Positions 8,950 to 17,651 of a stretch of 64,000 nt of DNA are shown here, piece after piece. Both the position numbers and the translations under genes were made by a program. Under the pieces are notes generated by a model. The model made no database searches and was not told the origin of the DNA. It was given only the letters and a program-made list of their open reading frames with translations. Every line of letters starts with the position of its first letter. The stretch's first letter is position 1. This stretch comes from Chloroflexota bacterium (lineage in GTDB: Bacteria; Chloroflexota; Anaerolineae; Promineifilales; Promineifilaceae): NCBI GenBank assembly GCA_014584575.1, contig JACTMP010000016.1:1-64000 (forward strand). The letters run 5' to 3'.

Positions 8950-10026
8950 ATGATCGCTGCCATCACTCACTACCTGAACGGGCGCCACGGCGCAATGGTG
9001 GACATCCAATCCATCCGTGAACTGGATGGACATCTTGCCGGTAGTGACGCGCTGAAACAGTTTGGCTACGGCCGTCCCCTGCTCATTACGTATCGGGTGG
9101 GCAACCAGGAAAAAAGCGAGGTCTTCCACCGCATTCGCCGCAATGCGTTTGGCCGTGAGCGCGCGGATGACCGGGCGGCGGTGGTCTGGCTGGATTACCA
9201 CACCTTCAACCGGCTGCCGCGCCACGTTACGGCCGTAGATATGTTGCTGCACACCGGTGACGGCCGTCTACAATCCATCCAAACAGCCACCGAACTGCTG
9301 CTGGTGACGGCCTACCAGCCCGGCGCTTTATACGCCGCCGACCTGGCCCGCATCCGCGACGAAGGCGTTTTGCAGCCCAAAGATTGGGAGCGGACGGCTA
9401 ACCTGGCCCAATATCTGGCCGACATTCACCAGGCGGCGCACCATGACCCCACCCTGTGGCAGCGGCGACTGCGCGACCTGATTGGGCACGGTGAAGGCAT
9501 CATGGGACTGACCGACAGTTACCCGACCGGTCTGGCCTACGCCGACGAAACCTTTTTGCAAGAGATTGAGACACAGGCTAACCGCTGGCGCTGGCGGCTG
9601 AAACCGCGACACCATCGCCTGCGCCAGGTTCATGGCGACTTTCATCCATTCAACATTGGCTTCACTGAATGCAACGAGCTTTTCGTCTTAGATCGCAGCC
9701 GGGGGGAATGGGGTGAACCGGCCGATGACGTGAGCTGCCTGAGCATCAATTACCTGTTTTTCTCGTTACAACGCGACGGACAGTGGGCACGGCCGTTTAC
9801 CGACCTGCACGACCATTTCTGGCAGTGTTATCTGGCGGCGCGACCGGATGAGGAGTTGACGGCCGTGATTCAGCCCTGGTTTGCCTGGCGCGCCCTGGTG
9901 TTAGCCAGCCCGCTCTGGTACCCCCACATCACCGAAACTACCCGCCGCCAACTGCTCACCTTTGCCCGGCGCGTATTGGCGCTGGAGCGTTTTGATTATT
10001 GCCGGGTTGGTGACTTGATTTTGTAG
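8950..10026 (+). CDS. APH/choline-kinase-fold phosphotransferase-like protein
   Basis: ATG 8950 (MIAAITHYLNGR) is preferred because the upstream part of the open frame is made of word repeats. There is no ribosome binding site. The product has 358 aa. The C-terminal half carries the phosphotransferase signature VHGDFHPFNIGF (catalytic Asp within HGDFHPxN) and a later metal-binding segment FVLDRSRGEWGEPADDV. In this segment the usual D-F-D reads L-D-R-S. This fits the PF01636 kinase family acting on small alcohols or aminoglycoside-like substrates; the real substrate is unknown. A CysC-like P-loop kinase follows, a pairing that recalls proteins where an APH-like domain is fused to a P-loop ATPase (COG2187 with COG0645). 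Confidence 0.78.
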   Translation: MIAAITHYLNGRHGAMVDIQSIRELDGHLAGSDALKQFGYGRPLLITYRVGNQEKSEVFHRIRRNAFGRERADDRAAVVWLDYHTFNRLPRHVTAVDMLLHTGDGRLQSIQTATELLLVTAYQPGALYAADLARIRDEGVLQPKDWERTANLAQYLADIHQAAHHDPTLWQRRLRDLIGHGEGIMGLTDSYPTGLAYADETFLQEIETQANRWRWRLKPRHHRLRQVHGDFHPFNIGFTECNELFVLDRSRGEWGEPADDVSCLSINYLFFSLQRDGQWARPFTDLHDHFWQCYLAARPDEELTAVIQPWFAWRALVLASPLWYPHITETTRRQLLTFARRVLALERFDYCRVGDLIL

Positions 10027-10051
10027 AGGGTTTGGGCTGAGATAACCGTTC

Positions 10052-10113
10052 AGACCTGACAGGTTTTTTCCAGTTCAACTTGAAACTTTGCAGGCCAAAA
10101 ACCTGTCAGGTCT
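10052..10113. repeat. Inverted repeat with AGACCTGACAGGTTTTT arms
   Basis: The 17-base arm AGACCTGACAGGTTTTT (10052-10068) faces its perfect complement (10097-10113) across a 28-base loop containing CAGTTCAACTTGAAAC. A related element lies in opposite orientation at 49701-49790. The long U-run within the arm could also let it act as a bidirectional terminator after the phosphotransferase gene. Confidence 0.85.
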
Positions 10114-10238
10114 CTTGAGGGGTTGAATGCTTACCAGGATTGACGGATTTTTCTCAGGCAGATTTGATCCGCGAATCCTGCCAATCCGCTGTCAACCGGG
10201 TCATTGCCATCAGATTTTGCATCTACTGAGATTGGAAA

Positions 10239-10793
10239 TTGACGGAATATCCTGCCCCCACACCCGGTCTGGTGATCTGGTTTACCGGGTTGCCCGGCGC
10301 CGGTAAGAGTACGCTGGCGTTTGCGCTCGGCCAGCGGTTGTCCGCGCAGGGGATTCCGGTGCAGGTGTTGGATTCCGATGAACTGCGCCGCCAATTGACG
10401 CCCCACCCCACCTATTCTGCCGCTGAACGCGACTGGTTTTATGACACCGTCATTTATCTGGCAGGGTTGTTGGCGAAAAACGGGGTTCATGTTTTGATCG
10501 CGGCGACCGGTTCGCGCCGCGCCTACCGGGACGCGGCCCGCGCCCGTTTACCCCGGTTTGCCGAATTGTTTGTGGATTGCCCCACGGCCGTTTGCCAGCA
10601 GCGCGACCCCAAAGGGCTGTGGCAGTTGGCCGCCGCCGGTGAAATTGCCACATTGCCGGGTGCAGGTGACGCATATGAGCCACCCCTGCACCCGGAACTG
10701 CATGTGAACACGGCCGACAAGACGATAGACACGGCCGTGTCCGAACTTTGGTTGCAGTTACATACCCAGGGCTTTTTCGCTTTCTTTACATAA
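10239..10793 (+). CDS. Adenylylsulfate kinase (CysC)-like P-loop kinase
   Basis: The start is taken as TTG 10239, with GTG codons further in as alternatives; 184 aa. A Walker A GLPGAGKST lies at about residues 17-25. It is followed by LDSDELRRQLTPHPTYSAAERD, the counterpart of 'LDGDxxRxxL...FSxxDR' in APS kinases, then FVDCPTAVCQQRDPKGLW and PYEPP-like sequence, also CysC-typical. No ATP sulfurylase (CysD/CysN or Sat) is nearby. Some consensus residues differ (DSD for DGD, A-T-G-S for F-I-S-P), so the substrate may not be adenylylsulfate. It may work with the APH-like protein upstream. Confidence 0.75.
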   Translation: MTEYPAPTPGLVIWFTGLPGAGKSTLAFALGQRLSAQGIPVQVLDSDELRRQLTPHPTYSAAERDWFYDTVIYLAGLLAKNGVHVLIAATGSRRAYRDAARARLPRFAELFVDCPTAVCQQRDPKGLWQLAAAGEIATLPGAGDAYEPPLHPELHVNTADKTIDTAVSELWLQLHTQGFFAFFT

Positions 10794-10807
10794 CCGCACC
10801 TGTGGTT

Positions 10808-10813
10808 TATACT
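10808..10813 (+). promoter_or_regulatory. Candidate -10 box (TATACT) for the sortase gene
   Basis: TATACT ends only six bases before the ATG at 10820, so a transcript from it would begin at or next to the start codon and have no leader. No ribosome binding site precedes that ATG, which supports a leaderless message. The -35 region is weak. Confidence 0.4.
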
Positions 10814-10819
10814 TGCCGC

Positions 10820-11545
10820 ATGGCAAAGCAGTCTAAGGATGAAGAGGTTATCCCCCTGGGTTTTGTTTTCATAGCGGTGGGGCTGGTAGTGGTCTTCACG
10901 GCCGTGATCGCTTTCATCCTGTTGATACCCCGCACCCCAGGCCAGACGCTCCAACAAACACAGGTCGTCGTGCTTCCAGCCACGCCAGGTGCGCCTGATG
11001 TGGCTTTGTTGCCAGAAACGGGGCCGGACAGTGGCGCCGATGCTCTGCCCACGCCAAACAACGAGACGCTGGCGTTTGTCCAGGGGCAGCCAGAGCGTAT
11101 CCTCATCCCCGACATTGGGCTGGATGCCCCCGTCAGCAGCGTGGGGCTGATTCAAGTACAAAACAGCGCGCAGACCTACTACCAGTGGCAGGTGCCGCCG
11201 GAGTTCAGCGCCGGCTGGCACAATACCAGCGCCCCCCTGGGCATACCAGGCAACACCGTTCTCAACGGGCACCACAACATTCACGGCGAAGTCTTCCGCG
11301 ACCTGGTTGAACTGGAAGAGGGAGCGGAGATAGTGGTGTATGGACGGGCACGGCCGTATACCTACACCGTCGCCACCGTCGCCCTGTTGCCCGAACGAGA
11401 CCAGCCGCTCACCGTCCGGGTGCAAAATGCCAGTTGGATAAACCCCACAGATGATGAGCGGCTCACGCTGGTTACTTGCTGGCCTTACGAAGATAATTCC
11501 CACCGGGTGATCGTCGTCGCTTATCCGGCGGAAGAAAGAAATTGA
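10820..11545 (+). CDS. Membrane-anchored sortase
   Basis: Start ATG 10820 (MAKQSKDEEV); 241 aa. A single N-terminal membrane helix (residues about 12-36) is followed by a flexible region with LPTPNNE. A sortase domain then begins at RILIPDIGLDAPV. The catalytic residues are His151 in LNGHHNIHGEVF, Cys220 in TLVTCWPY and Arg229 in NSHRVIV. Sortases cleave C-terminal sorting motifs and attach the protein to an amine on the cell surface. The next gene, 67 bases downstream, ends in an LPQSG-type sorting signal and is the obvious substrate. The sequence resembles the class D/E group, but the class cannot be fixed by eye. Confidence 0.9.
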   Translation: MAKQSKDEEVIPLGFVFIAVGLVVVFTAVIAFILLIPRTPGQTLQQTQVVVLPATPGAPDVALLPETGPDSGADALPTPNNETLAFVQGQPERILIPDIGLDAPVSSVGLIQVQNSAQTYYQWQVPPEFSAGWHNTSAPLGIPGNTVLNGHHNIHGEVFRDLVELEEGAEIVVYGRARPYTYTVATVALLPERDQPLTVRVQNASWINPTDDERLTLVTCWPYEDNSHRVIVVAYPAEERN

Positions 11546-11612
11546 GACGAGATAACTGGTGCATGCACAGAAAAATCAGGCATACACCCTGGAACAGACA
11601 AGGAGGTTCAAG

Positions 11613-12182
11613 ATGAAATTTTGGCAACGTAAAACGGCACTCGTAATCGCAATGATAGGTTTACTGCTGCTGGCAGCGGCAACGGTGACCGCCCAAAGCA
11701 CAGAAACACACGGCAAATTAGCCGGGGCTGTCTATACCGATGCCAATGGTGATGGCGTTTGTGTGGGTACGGGCGTCGCCGGTGAGAATCCTGTACCCGG
11801 CGTGGAAATTGTTTTTGTCAGCAGCGATAAAGCTACCGTTGTGACTCTGACCACCGGCAGCGACGGCACCTACGGGCTGGCCGCCGCCGGGCAAAGCATT
11901 TGGGAAGTAACCGCCCGCCCGGACGCCACCAAGTGGATTGTCACCTCCAGAAACCCGCTCTATGTGCCCGTCTTGCCGGACACGGGATTGGTGCAAACCG
12001 ACGTGAATTTCTGTATTAGCCAGGGTGGCCCCAATGCGGTCATCGTCCTGCCCCAATCAGGTGCGGCGGCTAACAACAACTTGCCTATGGGTGTATTGGT
12101 CACGGCCGTACTCGGCGGCCTGATTGTGCTGGCAGGCGTGGCGCTGGAATGGCGGCGCAGAAAGGTAACCGGGCAAAAGTAG
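11613..12182 (+). CDS. Secreted protein with LPQSG cell-wall sorting signal (sortase substrate)
   Basis: ATG 11613 follows AAGGAGG; 189 aa. A signal peptide covers about residues 1-28 (LVIAMIGLLLLAAATVTAQ). The body resembles an SdrD-B or carboxypeptidase-regulatory type beta-sandwich: GAVYTDANGDGVCVGTG, PVPGVEIVFVSSD, SDGTYGLAAAG. At the C-terminus come LPQSG (residues 146-150), a hydrophobic helix (about 156-178) and the basic tail WRRRKVTGQK, the classic order of a sortase sorting signal with Ser in place of Thr. Immediately upstream is a sortase, so the two form a likely enzyme-substrate pair. Confidence 0.85.
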   Translation: MKFWQRKTALVIAMIGLLLLAAATVTAQSTETHGKLAGAVYTDANGDGVCVGTGVAGENPVPGVEIVFVSSDKATVVTLTTGSDGTYGLAAAGQSIWEVTARPDATKWIVTSRNPLYVPVLPDTGLVQTDVNFCISQGGPNAVIVLPQSGAAANNNLPMGVLVTAVLGGLIVLAGVALEWRRRKVTGQK

Positions 12183-12185
12183 AGT

Positions 12186-13466
12186 TTAGCCAAAGAGGTT
12201 TTCGGCGAAAGCCTCCCCTCCGGGGGGCGACGGCCGTAGCAGGAGCAGGCCGAACAGGTTGGCCGTCAGGCCGGCGAGCAGGGAGATGAAGGCCAGGGTT
12301 TGCAGGGTGTGGGCCAGCAACAGCACGGCCGTGACCTCCATCCCCACCACCAGCGCCAACAGGTAGATATACGGCCGTGCCCGCACCGCCAGCGCATAAT
12401 TCAACCAGATGTTCACCCCGGCATACAACGTCACCGCCAGCCCAATCCAGCCCAGCAGCGTCCCCGGATTTTCATATTGCCCACGAAAAACCAGGGCCAC
12501 GATGGGGCCGGGAAAGAGAAAATAGAGCAGCGTCAGCAGCAAACCAGGGATGAGGGTGGCGGCCAGGGCTAACAGGAGGTACGGCCGTGCATCCAACCCC
12601 AGCGTGTGTTTCTGTGTCGCTTTGGGGAAGAGCACCATGCCAATGGCAATGGGCACAAATAGATTCAACCGCGCCAGGATGTTGGCCGGGGTGTATTGGG
12701 CGGCTACATCGGGCGGGAAAATCCGGTTCACCAAAATGGCATCAATGTAAACCAACAGAGCGAACGAAAAAAGCCCCACCAGCGTCAGCAGGGAATAGGA
12801 TAGACTAACTTTTTGTATGTGGTCAGTAACCGGAGTGCGGAAATACGGCCGTAGCCACCACACCGCCAGCCCCAACGCCACCAGACTGGCAATGGGCAGC
12901 GCCACTACCGCCCCGGCTAATTGGAAACCGGCCAGAATCAGGCCAATGGTCAGGCCAAACCGTAAAACTTCTTGGAACACTGTCACGCTACCCAGCCCCC
13001 AAAATTGCTGGCTGCCTTGCAGCGCCCCATCCGTTACCGGGCGCACAAAGAGCAGCAGCAGCGCCAGCGCCGCCGCCAGCAGCGCCCCGCCATCCGGCAC
13101 ATTGATCAGGCGGCCAATGGAGGGAGAAAGCAGGGCAAAGAGTACGGCCGTAACCACCCCCCACTGCCACGCCCAGCGCCACCGATTCCGCAAAAATGCC
13201 CCCATGCGCGGCTGCGGCTCGGCGCCAATTGCCAGTTCCGCCAGGTAATAGGCCACCACATTGCGAATCACCCACGTTACCTGTTCGGCGATCTTCAGCA
13301 CATTCATGATCGCCAGGAAAGCAATGGCAGCGGCATCATCCAGCAGCAGACCGGCAGCCACCAGCACCAGATAGGCAAATCCCCCGGCAATGAGCGACGC
13401 CCCGGCCATAACCAGGCCGTCGAAGGCATCTTTAGAGCGGGCGATGGTGCGGAGGCGGGTGAGCAT
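12186..13466 (-). CDS. Oligosaccharide flippase / MVF-type membrane protein
   Basis: Start at 13466 (MLTRLRTIARSKDA); the longer open frame upstream is made of word repeats. The product has 426 aa with about 12-14 hydrophobic helices, beginning GLVMAGASLIAGGFAYLVLVAAG. It has the length and topology of Wzx/polysaccharide-biosynthesis flippases, with a conserved-looking central NRIFPPDVAAQYTPANILAR segment. It probably moves lipid-linked glycans across the membrane. Two membrane proteins of glycan or glycosyltransferase character lie upstream on the same strand, which supports an envelope role. Confidence 0.75.
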   Translation of the reverse strand: MLTRLRTIARSKDAFDGLVMAGASLIAGGFAYLVLVAAGLLLDDAAAIAFLAIMNVLKIAEQVTWVIRNVVAYYLAELAIGAEPQPRMGAFLRNRWRWAWQWGVVTAVLFALLSPSIGRLINVPDGGALLAAALALLLLFVRPVTDGALQGSQQFWGLGSVTVFQEVLRFGLTIGLILAGFQLAGAVVALPIASLVALGLAVWWLRPYFRTPVTDHIQKVSLSYSLLTLVGLFSFALLVYIDAILVNRIFPPDVAAQYTPANILARLNLFVPIAIGMVLFPKATQKHTLGLDARPYLLLALAATLIPGLLLTLLYFLFPGPIVALVFRGQYENPGTLLGWIGLAVTLYAGVNIWLNYALAVRARPYIYLLALVVGMEVTAVLLLAHTLQTLAFISLLAGLTANLFGLLLLRPSPPGGEAFAENLFG

Positions 13467-13470
13467 AGAG

Positions 13471-13539
13471 GTAATCGGTGATCGGTGATCGGTAATCGGT
13501 GGCGGAACTGATAACCGATTACCGATTACCGAATACCGG
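13471..13539. repeat. Short word repeat array (GTAATCGGT / ATTACCG)
   Basis: The words GTAATCGGT and GTGATCGGT occur four times, followed by the complementary words AACCGATTACCGATTACCG, so the array can fold on itself. The same words recur at 20674-20740 and 61577-61600. It sits between two minus-strand genes. Confidence 0.8.
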
Positions 13540-15321
13540 CAGTAAAGCACGGCCGTCCGGGTCAACCGACCCATCAGGAAGCAGCACCGGCCAGCGGGCC
13601 AGGGTGGTGGGTTGATAGAGGCCAACCGCCAGTTGGACGGCGGGGGAGCTGCCTGTAGGCAGGGTCAGGGTGTGGGTATCGGCAATGAGCGGGCCGGTGG
13701 GCCAGGTGGTGAGCGGGTAGCTGTTTTGCACCGGGGCGGCGTCGCTTTGGGCCAGCAGGTTGCCATTGGCGTCCAGCAGGTGGACAAAGACGGTGGCATT
13801 TTCGGTTAACGGCCGTGCCGCCTGCCAATACAACGCCACCTGCAACGTCCCATTGTTGCCCGGCGTGACCGTGTAACCTGCCAGGATGACATCTTCGCCA
13901 AATTGGTACCCGGCGGGCTGAGCAGTTGGCGGCAATTCAGCCAGCAGCCAATCCCGCGTCGCCAGCAACTGCGGCTGCACCCATAAGCCGGTGGCGGCCC
14001 CATCTATCGTTTCCGTCGCCAGTCGCAGTTCCCCACCCTGCCCGGCCAAAGCGACCAGATCAACATCAAAGGGATACGGCCGTCCGCCCCCCACCACCTC
14101 TTGTTCCGCCAACACCGTATCATTGAACAACACGGCAAAACGCAAAATACCCTCTCCTTCAACCTGGGCAACGGTTTGTAAACGGCCGTTCCCCGGCACA
14201 TCCAGCGCCACCCCTAACAGAGAATCACCCGGCACACGAATGGCGGGACGGCCGTCCACAACGGCCGTTTCAATGAACCAATCCTCCGGCTCTCGTCGCG
14301 CCGTCCACAAAATCGGGATCACATCACTGACTACGCGCAGGTTTTCGCTACCGATCACAGGTTCAGCACATCCCCAAAATGCGCGTTCCTCCGCGTCCAT
14401 CGGCGTCTCCACACAATCTATCATCTCCACATCAGCCCAGGACGGCAAACGGACACGGCCGTCGCCCACCTGCCACACCAGCAAACCGGCCAGCGCCCCC
14501 GCCACCAGCCAGCCGATTGCCTGCCCGATGGATTGGCCGGACGGCCGTGCCAGCACCAGATACACCGCCGTTAACCCCACCATGAGCACAAACAGCAGGG
14601 AAAACCCTTCCCCCTTGACCGTTTTGTACTGCTGCAAACGGAGGCGGAACAGGTCGGGCAATAGTTGTTCGGTGAGGGCGGCGGGTGCACTTTGGCCGTC
14701 CACATAGGTGCGCAATGCCAGGTTGCCAGGGCGCGGGTATTCGTTGAGATGGATGGCCCCACCCACTTTGTCGCCGCCGAGGGCATGGGTGAGCGCCGGG
14801 CGGTCGGCGGTGGAGGCGGGTGCAGCCAGCGTCAGCCAGAAGGTGCGTCCCGTAGCGTCAGGAATGGTGGGAAAGGTTAACCGCACCAGGCGGCCTTTGG
14901 GCGTTTCGGGAAAATCTACCTGTCCCGCATACAGCGGGCCGGTTTCGTCAGCTAAGGTCACGTTTACCCAGCCATAGGGTGAACCAAGCAGCCACACTTC
15001 CACCATTTCCAGATTGTTTGCCCCACTGACAAACGATTGCGTGATACTGTTATCGCCATAAAAAGCGACCGGGAATGGGTCGGGCACACCGGGCGCTTCC
15101 TGCTCTTGCGTCCACGGCCGTGGATACAAATAGTGCGCATCATAAAACATGGGCACCTGCACCTGCGCCCCCGTGCCCGTCCCCCGCCAGCGACCCATTG
15201 CCAGCAAAACGAGCAGGACAAGGAGGAGGACGGCCGTCCAGAACCAGGGAGATTGAAGACTCGTCCTGAGTTTGCCGAAGGATTTGGAGATTGAGAGATG
15301 AAGAGATTGGCGCGTTGTCAC
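13519..15321 (-). CDS. Large membrane-anchored extracytoplasmic protein, unknown function
   Basis: 600 aa from a GTG at 15321; the exact start is uncertain because the first 25 codons overlap a word repeat. A membrane helix near residues 26-42 is followed by an exported region (FYDAHYLYPRPWTQEQEA), a beta-sandwich-like stretch, a second pair of helices near 243-285, and further beta-rich sequence. The C-terminal part (DVILAGYTVTPGNNGTLQVALYWQA ... TVFVHLLDANGNLLAQSDAAP) resembles repeats found C-terminal to glycosyltransferase-like membrane proteins. It lies between a DUF2142 protein and a flippase, so a role in surface glycan assembly is plausible but unproven. Confidence 0.7.
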   Translation of the reverse strand: MTTRQSLHLSISKSFGKLRTSLQSPWFWTAVLLLVLLVLLAMGRWRGTGTGAQVQVPMFYDAHYLYPRPWTQEQEAPGVPDPFPVAFYGDNSITQSFVSGANNLEMVEVWLLGSPYGWVNVTLADETGPLYAGQVDFPETPKGRLVRLTFPTIPDATGRTFWLTLAAPASTADRPALTHALGGDKVGGAIHLNEYPRPGNLALRTYVDGQSAPAALTEQLLPDLFRLRLQQYKTVKGEGFSLLFVLMVGLTAVYLVLARPSGQSIGQAIGWLVAGALAGLLVWQVGDGRVRLPSWADVEMIDCVETPMDAEERAFWGCAEPVIGSENLRVVSDVIPILWTARREPEDWFIETAVVDGRPAIRVPGDSLLGVALDVPGNGRLQTVAQVEGEGILRFAVLFNDTVLAEQEVVGGGRPYPFDVDLVALAGQGGELRLATETIDGAATGLWVQPQLLATRDWLLAELPPTAQPAGYQFGEDVILAGYTVTPGNNGTLQVALYWQAARPLTENATVFVHLLDANGNLLAQSDAAPVQNSYPLTTWPTGPLIADTHTLTLPTGSSPAVQLAVGLYQPTTLARWPVLLPDGSVDPDGRALLPVFGNR

Positions 15322-15349
15322 CTTTTCACCATGTCACCTAGTCACCTTG

Positions 15350-16843
15350 TCACAGGTAGTAGCGTGGCAAAATGTAGAAGAGCAACGCCACGATATTGAA
15401 CAACACCATGCCTATACGCAACAAGTTGTGTACGGCCGTGTCCCACCGTTTGGGCGTTAAAAACAACAATCCCAATGTAAAAAAGGTGAGCATGGGCACG
15501 GCCGTGCCCAACCAATACCGCCCTTGCAGCCCCCGCCCCAAACCATATTCCCACCAAAACGTCAGGTCATACACCTGAATGAGCAGCACCGGCAGCAGCA
15601 CTGTGCCCGCCAAAAAGAGCCAGACCAGCACCGGGGCCATGCGTCGCCCTGCTTGCCAATTAGCAAATGTAGGGCGATTTTGAAAATCGCCCCACAATTT
15701 GAGCGCCAGCCCGATGATCGCCAGCAGCGTCAGCAGCCGCAGCAGGTGGTAGACCCAGGGGGCGACGGGCGTATCCAGCCAGCCAAAATGGGCCCACCAG
15801 GTGACAAAAATGCCGCCCCACACCGATTGAAAATAATCAATAGCGTGTTGCACGGGGGCATAATCGTAAAATGGGTTTTGCACGATGCGGTGCCCTTTCA
15901 GCACCGGGTTGAAGTAGAACAGGTCATCGTTGAGGCGCAAACTGCGCTGCATCCACCAACCGACGGGGATGATGATGATCACGTTCATCAAGACCGCCGC
16001 CCAAAAGACCGACCAGCGCCGCCCTTTGCCCCGCCACCAATCATACAAAACCACCAGCGCCACCAGGGGGGCGAAGCCGTTGATGGTCGGTTTGATGAGC
16101 ATGGCGGCGGCAAAGGTGAGGCCAATGGCAACCGCCAGCTTGTAGGTAAATTGCCGGTACAACACCAACAAACAGAAGTAAATCAACAGCGAATACAGCA
16201 CAAAAAAGAGGCCGTCTACGGAGACAACGGCCGTCATCTGTGTCAGTTGCGGCTGAAAAGCGACCAGCGTGGGGATGGTCAGGCGCAGCGCCGAGTTGGT
16301 AGGAAACAGCAGCCGGGCAATCAGGTAAGCGACGATGACGATGGGGCTGCTGACCAGCACGGCAAACAGCCGCTGCAACTGCACCCGCAGCAGCAAATCC
16401 CCGCCATACCCCACCAGCCGGTAGGGGATGGCGGCCAGGGCATAATAGAGCGGCGTGGCGTGGATGAGTTTGGCGGTGGTGCCCAATTCGGTACTGGTGC
16501 GGGTGGAGTTGGGCAGTTGGGCAAATTCAGATTCACGCAGGCCAACGGCCGTACTGCTCCAACCCTGCCGCTGTTCAGGCTGATAATCCAGCCGGCCCAC
16601 ATCTGCCAGTTCACGGGAGAGGGTGATTTCGTCGGGCAGGATGGTGTCGTTGGTGTCGGGCAGACGGCCGTGTTCACCAATAAACTGGATGACCGCATAA
16701 TGGTCATCCTCATCCGGCCCTTGCCACAGCGGAAACGCCAGACTCCACAGCGCCCCCTTGACCAACATGATGGCAAACAACAGCCCAATGAGCAGCCACT
16801 CGCGCAGCCACTCTTTATGGGGCTGCCAATTTTGAAAAACCAT
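15350..16843 (-). CDS. DUF2142 / GT-C-like polytopic membrane protein
   Basis: 497 aa. After an N-terminal helix comes WQGPDEDDHYAVIQFIGEHGRLP, with an acidic motif in the first external loop that is typical of GT-C fold glycosyltransferases and of the DUF2142 family. Ten or more hydrophobic helices follow. Such proteins use polyprenyl-phosphate sugars on the outer face of the membrane. The segment LWGDFQNRPTF is encoded by an inverted repeat (15672-15692) that also occurs at 39308-39336. Confidence 0.8.
   Translation of the reverse strand: MVFQNWQPHKEWLREWLLIGLLFAIMLVKGALWSLAFPLWQGPDEDDHYAVIQFIGEHGRLPDTNDTILPDEITLSRELADVGRLDYQPEQRQGWSSTAVGLRESEFAQLPNSTRTSTELGTTAKLIHATPLYYALAAIPYRLVGYGGDLLLRVQLQRLFAVLVSSPIVIVAYLIARLLFPTNSALRLTIPTLVAFQPQLTQMTAVVSVDGLFFVLYSLLIYFCLLVLYRQFTYKLAVAIGLTFAAAMLIKPTINGFAPLVALVVLYDWWRGKGRRWSVFWAAVLMNVIIIIPVGWWMQRSLRLNDDLFYFNPVLKGHRIVQNPFYDYAPVQHAIDYFQSVWGGIFVTWWAHFGWLDTPVAPWVYHLLRLLTLLAIIGLALKLWGDFQNRPTFANWQAGRRMAPVLVWLFLAGTVLLPVLLIQVYDLTFWWEYGLGRGLQGRYWLGTAVPMLTFFTLGLLFLTPKRWDTAVHNLLRIGMVLFNIVALLFYILPRYYL
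15672..15692. repeat. GGGCGATTTT inverted repeat inside a coding region
   Basis: GGGCGATTTT (15672-15681) is followed after one base by AAAATCGCCC (15683-15692). The same arms occur downstream of the mutase gene at 39308-39336. Here the element is read as part of the DUF2142 protein without breaking the frame. Confidence 0.7.
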
Positions 16844-16944
16844 GCGTCAATGTTGCCCGATTGTTATGATTTTGCAAGTGGCTAATTCCTGTTTCGGGGC
16901 CTTTCATCACTGCGGCAAGAAGTGCTAATGGATAGTAGCGATTG

Positions 16945-17592
16945 TCAACCCAGCCCCGCTTCCCGCGCCCGGATGATGGCCTGGGCGCGGTCTACTACCT
17001 GGAGTTTGCTAAAGATGTTGGAGCAATGATTACGTACCGTTTTTTGGCTGATGTGTAGCTGGCGAGCGATGTCGCCGTTGTTGAATCCCTGCGCCAGCAG
17101 CGCCAGCACTTCGCGCTCCCGTTCTGTCAGATCGGGAAAGGCTTCCGGTGGGGCGTTCGGTTTGGGCAGTGAGAAGTAGCTTTGCAGGCGGGCGGCGATG
17201 GCCGGGCCAAAGAGGGCTTCGCCCCGCGCCACCGCCTGGATTGTCCGTAACATCTCTTCCTGGTCGGCCCCTTTTAGCACATAGCCTCGTGCCCCGGCAC
17301 GCATGGCAGCAAAAACGGAATCGTCATCTTCAAACATGGTGACGACGATGACGCCGATGTGCGGGCTGGTTTGCACAATGCGCCGGGTGGCCTCGATGCC
17401 GTTCAAACCGGGCATTTGAATGTCCATCAACACTACATCAGGCTGTAATTCTTCCGCCAATGCTACCGTTTCTGTGCCGGTGGCTGCTTCCCCCACAACT
17501 TCGGTGTCCGGCAGGGAGCCGAACAGTGCCTTTAGTCCATCGCGGAATAAGGTGTGGTCATCGGCAATGAGGATGTGGATAGGATCGGTCAT
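16945..17592 (-). CDS. NarL/FixJ-type response regulator
   Basis: 215 aa. The receiver domain has the acidic pair Asp11-Asp12, phosphoacceptor Asp57 (VVLMDIQMPG), the Thr of VVTMFED and the Lys of VLKGAD. A LuxR-type HTH occupies the C-terminus (DLTEREREVLALLAQGFNNGDIARQLHISQKTVRNH). It lies 55 bases after the stop of a HisKA_3 sensor kinase on the same strand and is its evident partner. A palindrome separates the two genes. Target promoters cannot be identified here. Confidence 0.93.
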   Translation of the reverse strand: MTDPIHILIADDHTLFRDGLKALFGSLPDTEVVGEAATGTETVALAEELQPDVVLMDIQMPGLNGIEATRRIVQTSPHIGVIVVTMFEDDDSVFAAMRAGARGYVLKGADQEEMLRTIQAVARGEALFGPAIAARLQSYFSLPKPNAPPEAFPDLTEREREVLALLAQGFNNGDIARQLHISQKTVRNHCSNIFSKLQVVDRAQAIIRAREAGLG

Positions 17593-17604
17593 AGAAACAG
17601 GCTT

Positions 17605-17651
17605 GTAGTGGGCGATTTATCGCCTTAAGAAGGCGATAAATCGCCTACTAC
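17605..17651. repeat. Long inverted repeat between kinase and regulator
   Basis: A 22-base arm (17605-17626) and its complement (17630-17651) differ at one position and are separated by AAG. The core is GGCGATTTATCGCC. It contains the stop codon of the kinase gene (17648-17650). It belongs with the GCGATT-type repeats seen elsewhere in the window. In the transcript it would form a stable hairpin that may alter the kinase/regulator ratio. Confidence 0.8.

Noticed and set aside
10239..10793. Sulfate assimilation role of the CysC-like gene
   Set aside because: No ATP sulfurylase or PAPS reductase is nearby, and the consensus is imperfect. The name describes the fold only.
15524..16885. Long open frame on the plus strand (453 codons) opposite the DUF2142 gene
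   Set aside because: The translation is rich in Gln/His/Pro/Arg with no hydrophobic or domain pattern, and it lies antisense to a clear membrane-protein gene. It is an artefact of GC-rich codons.
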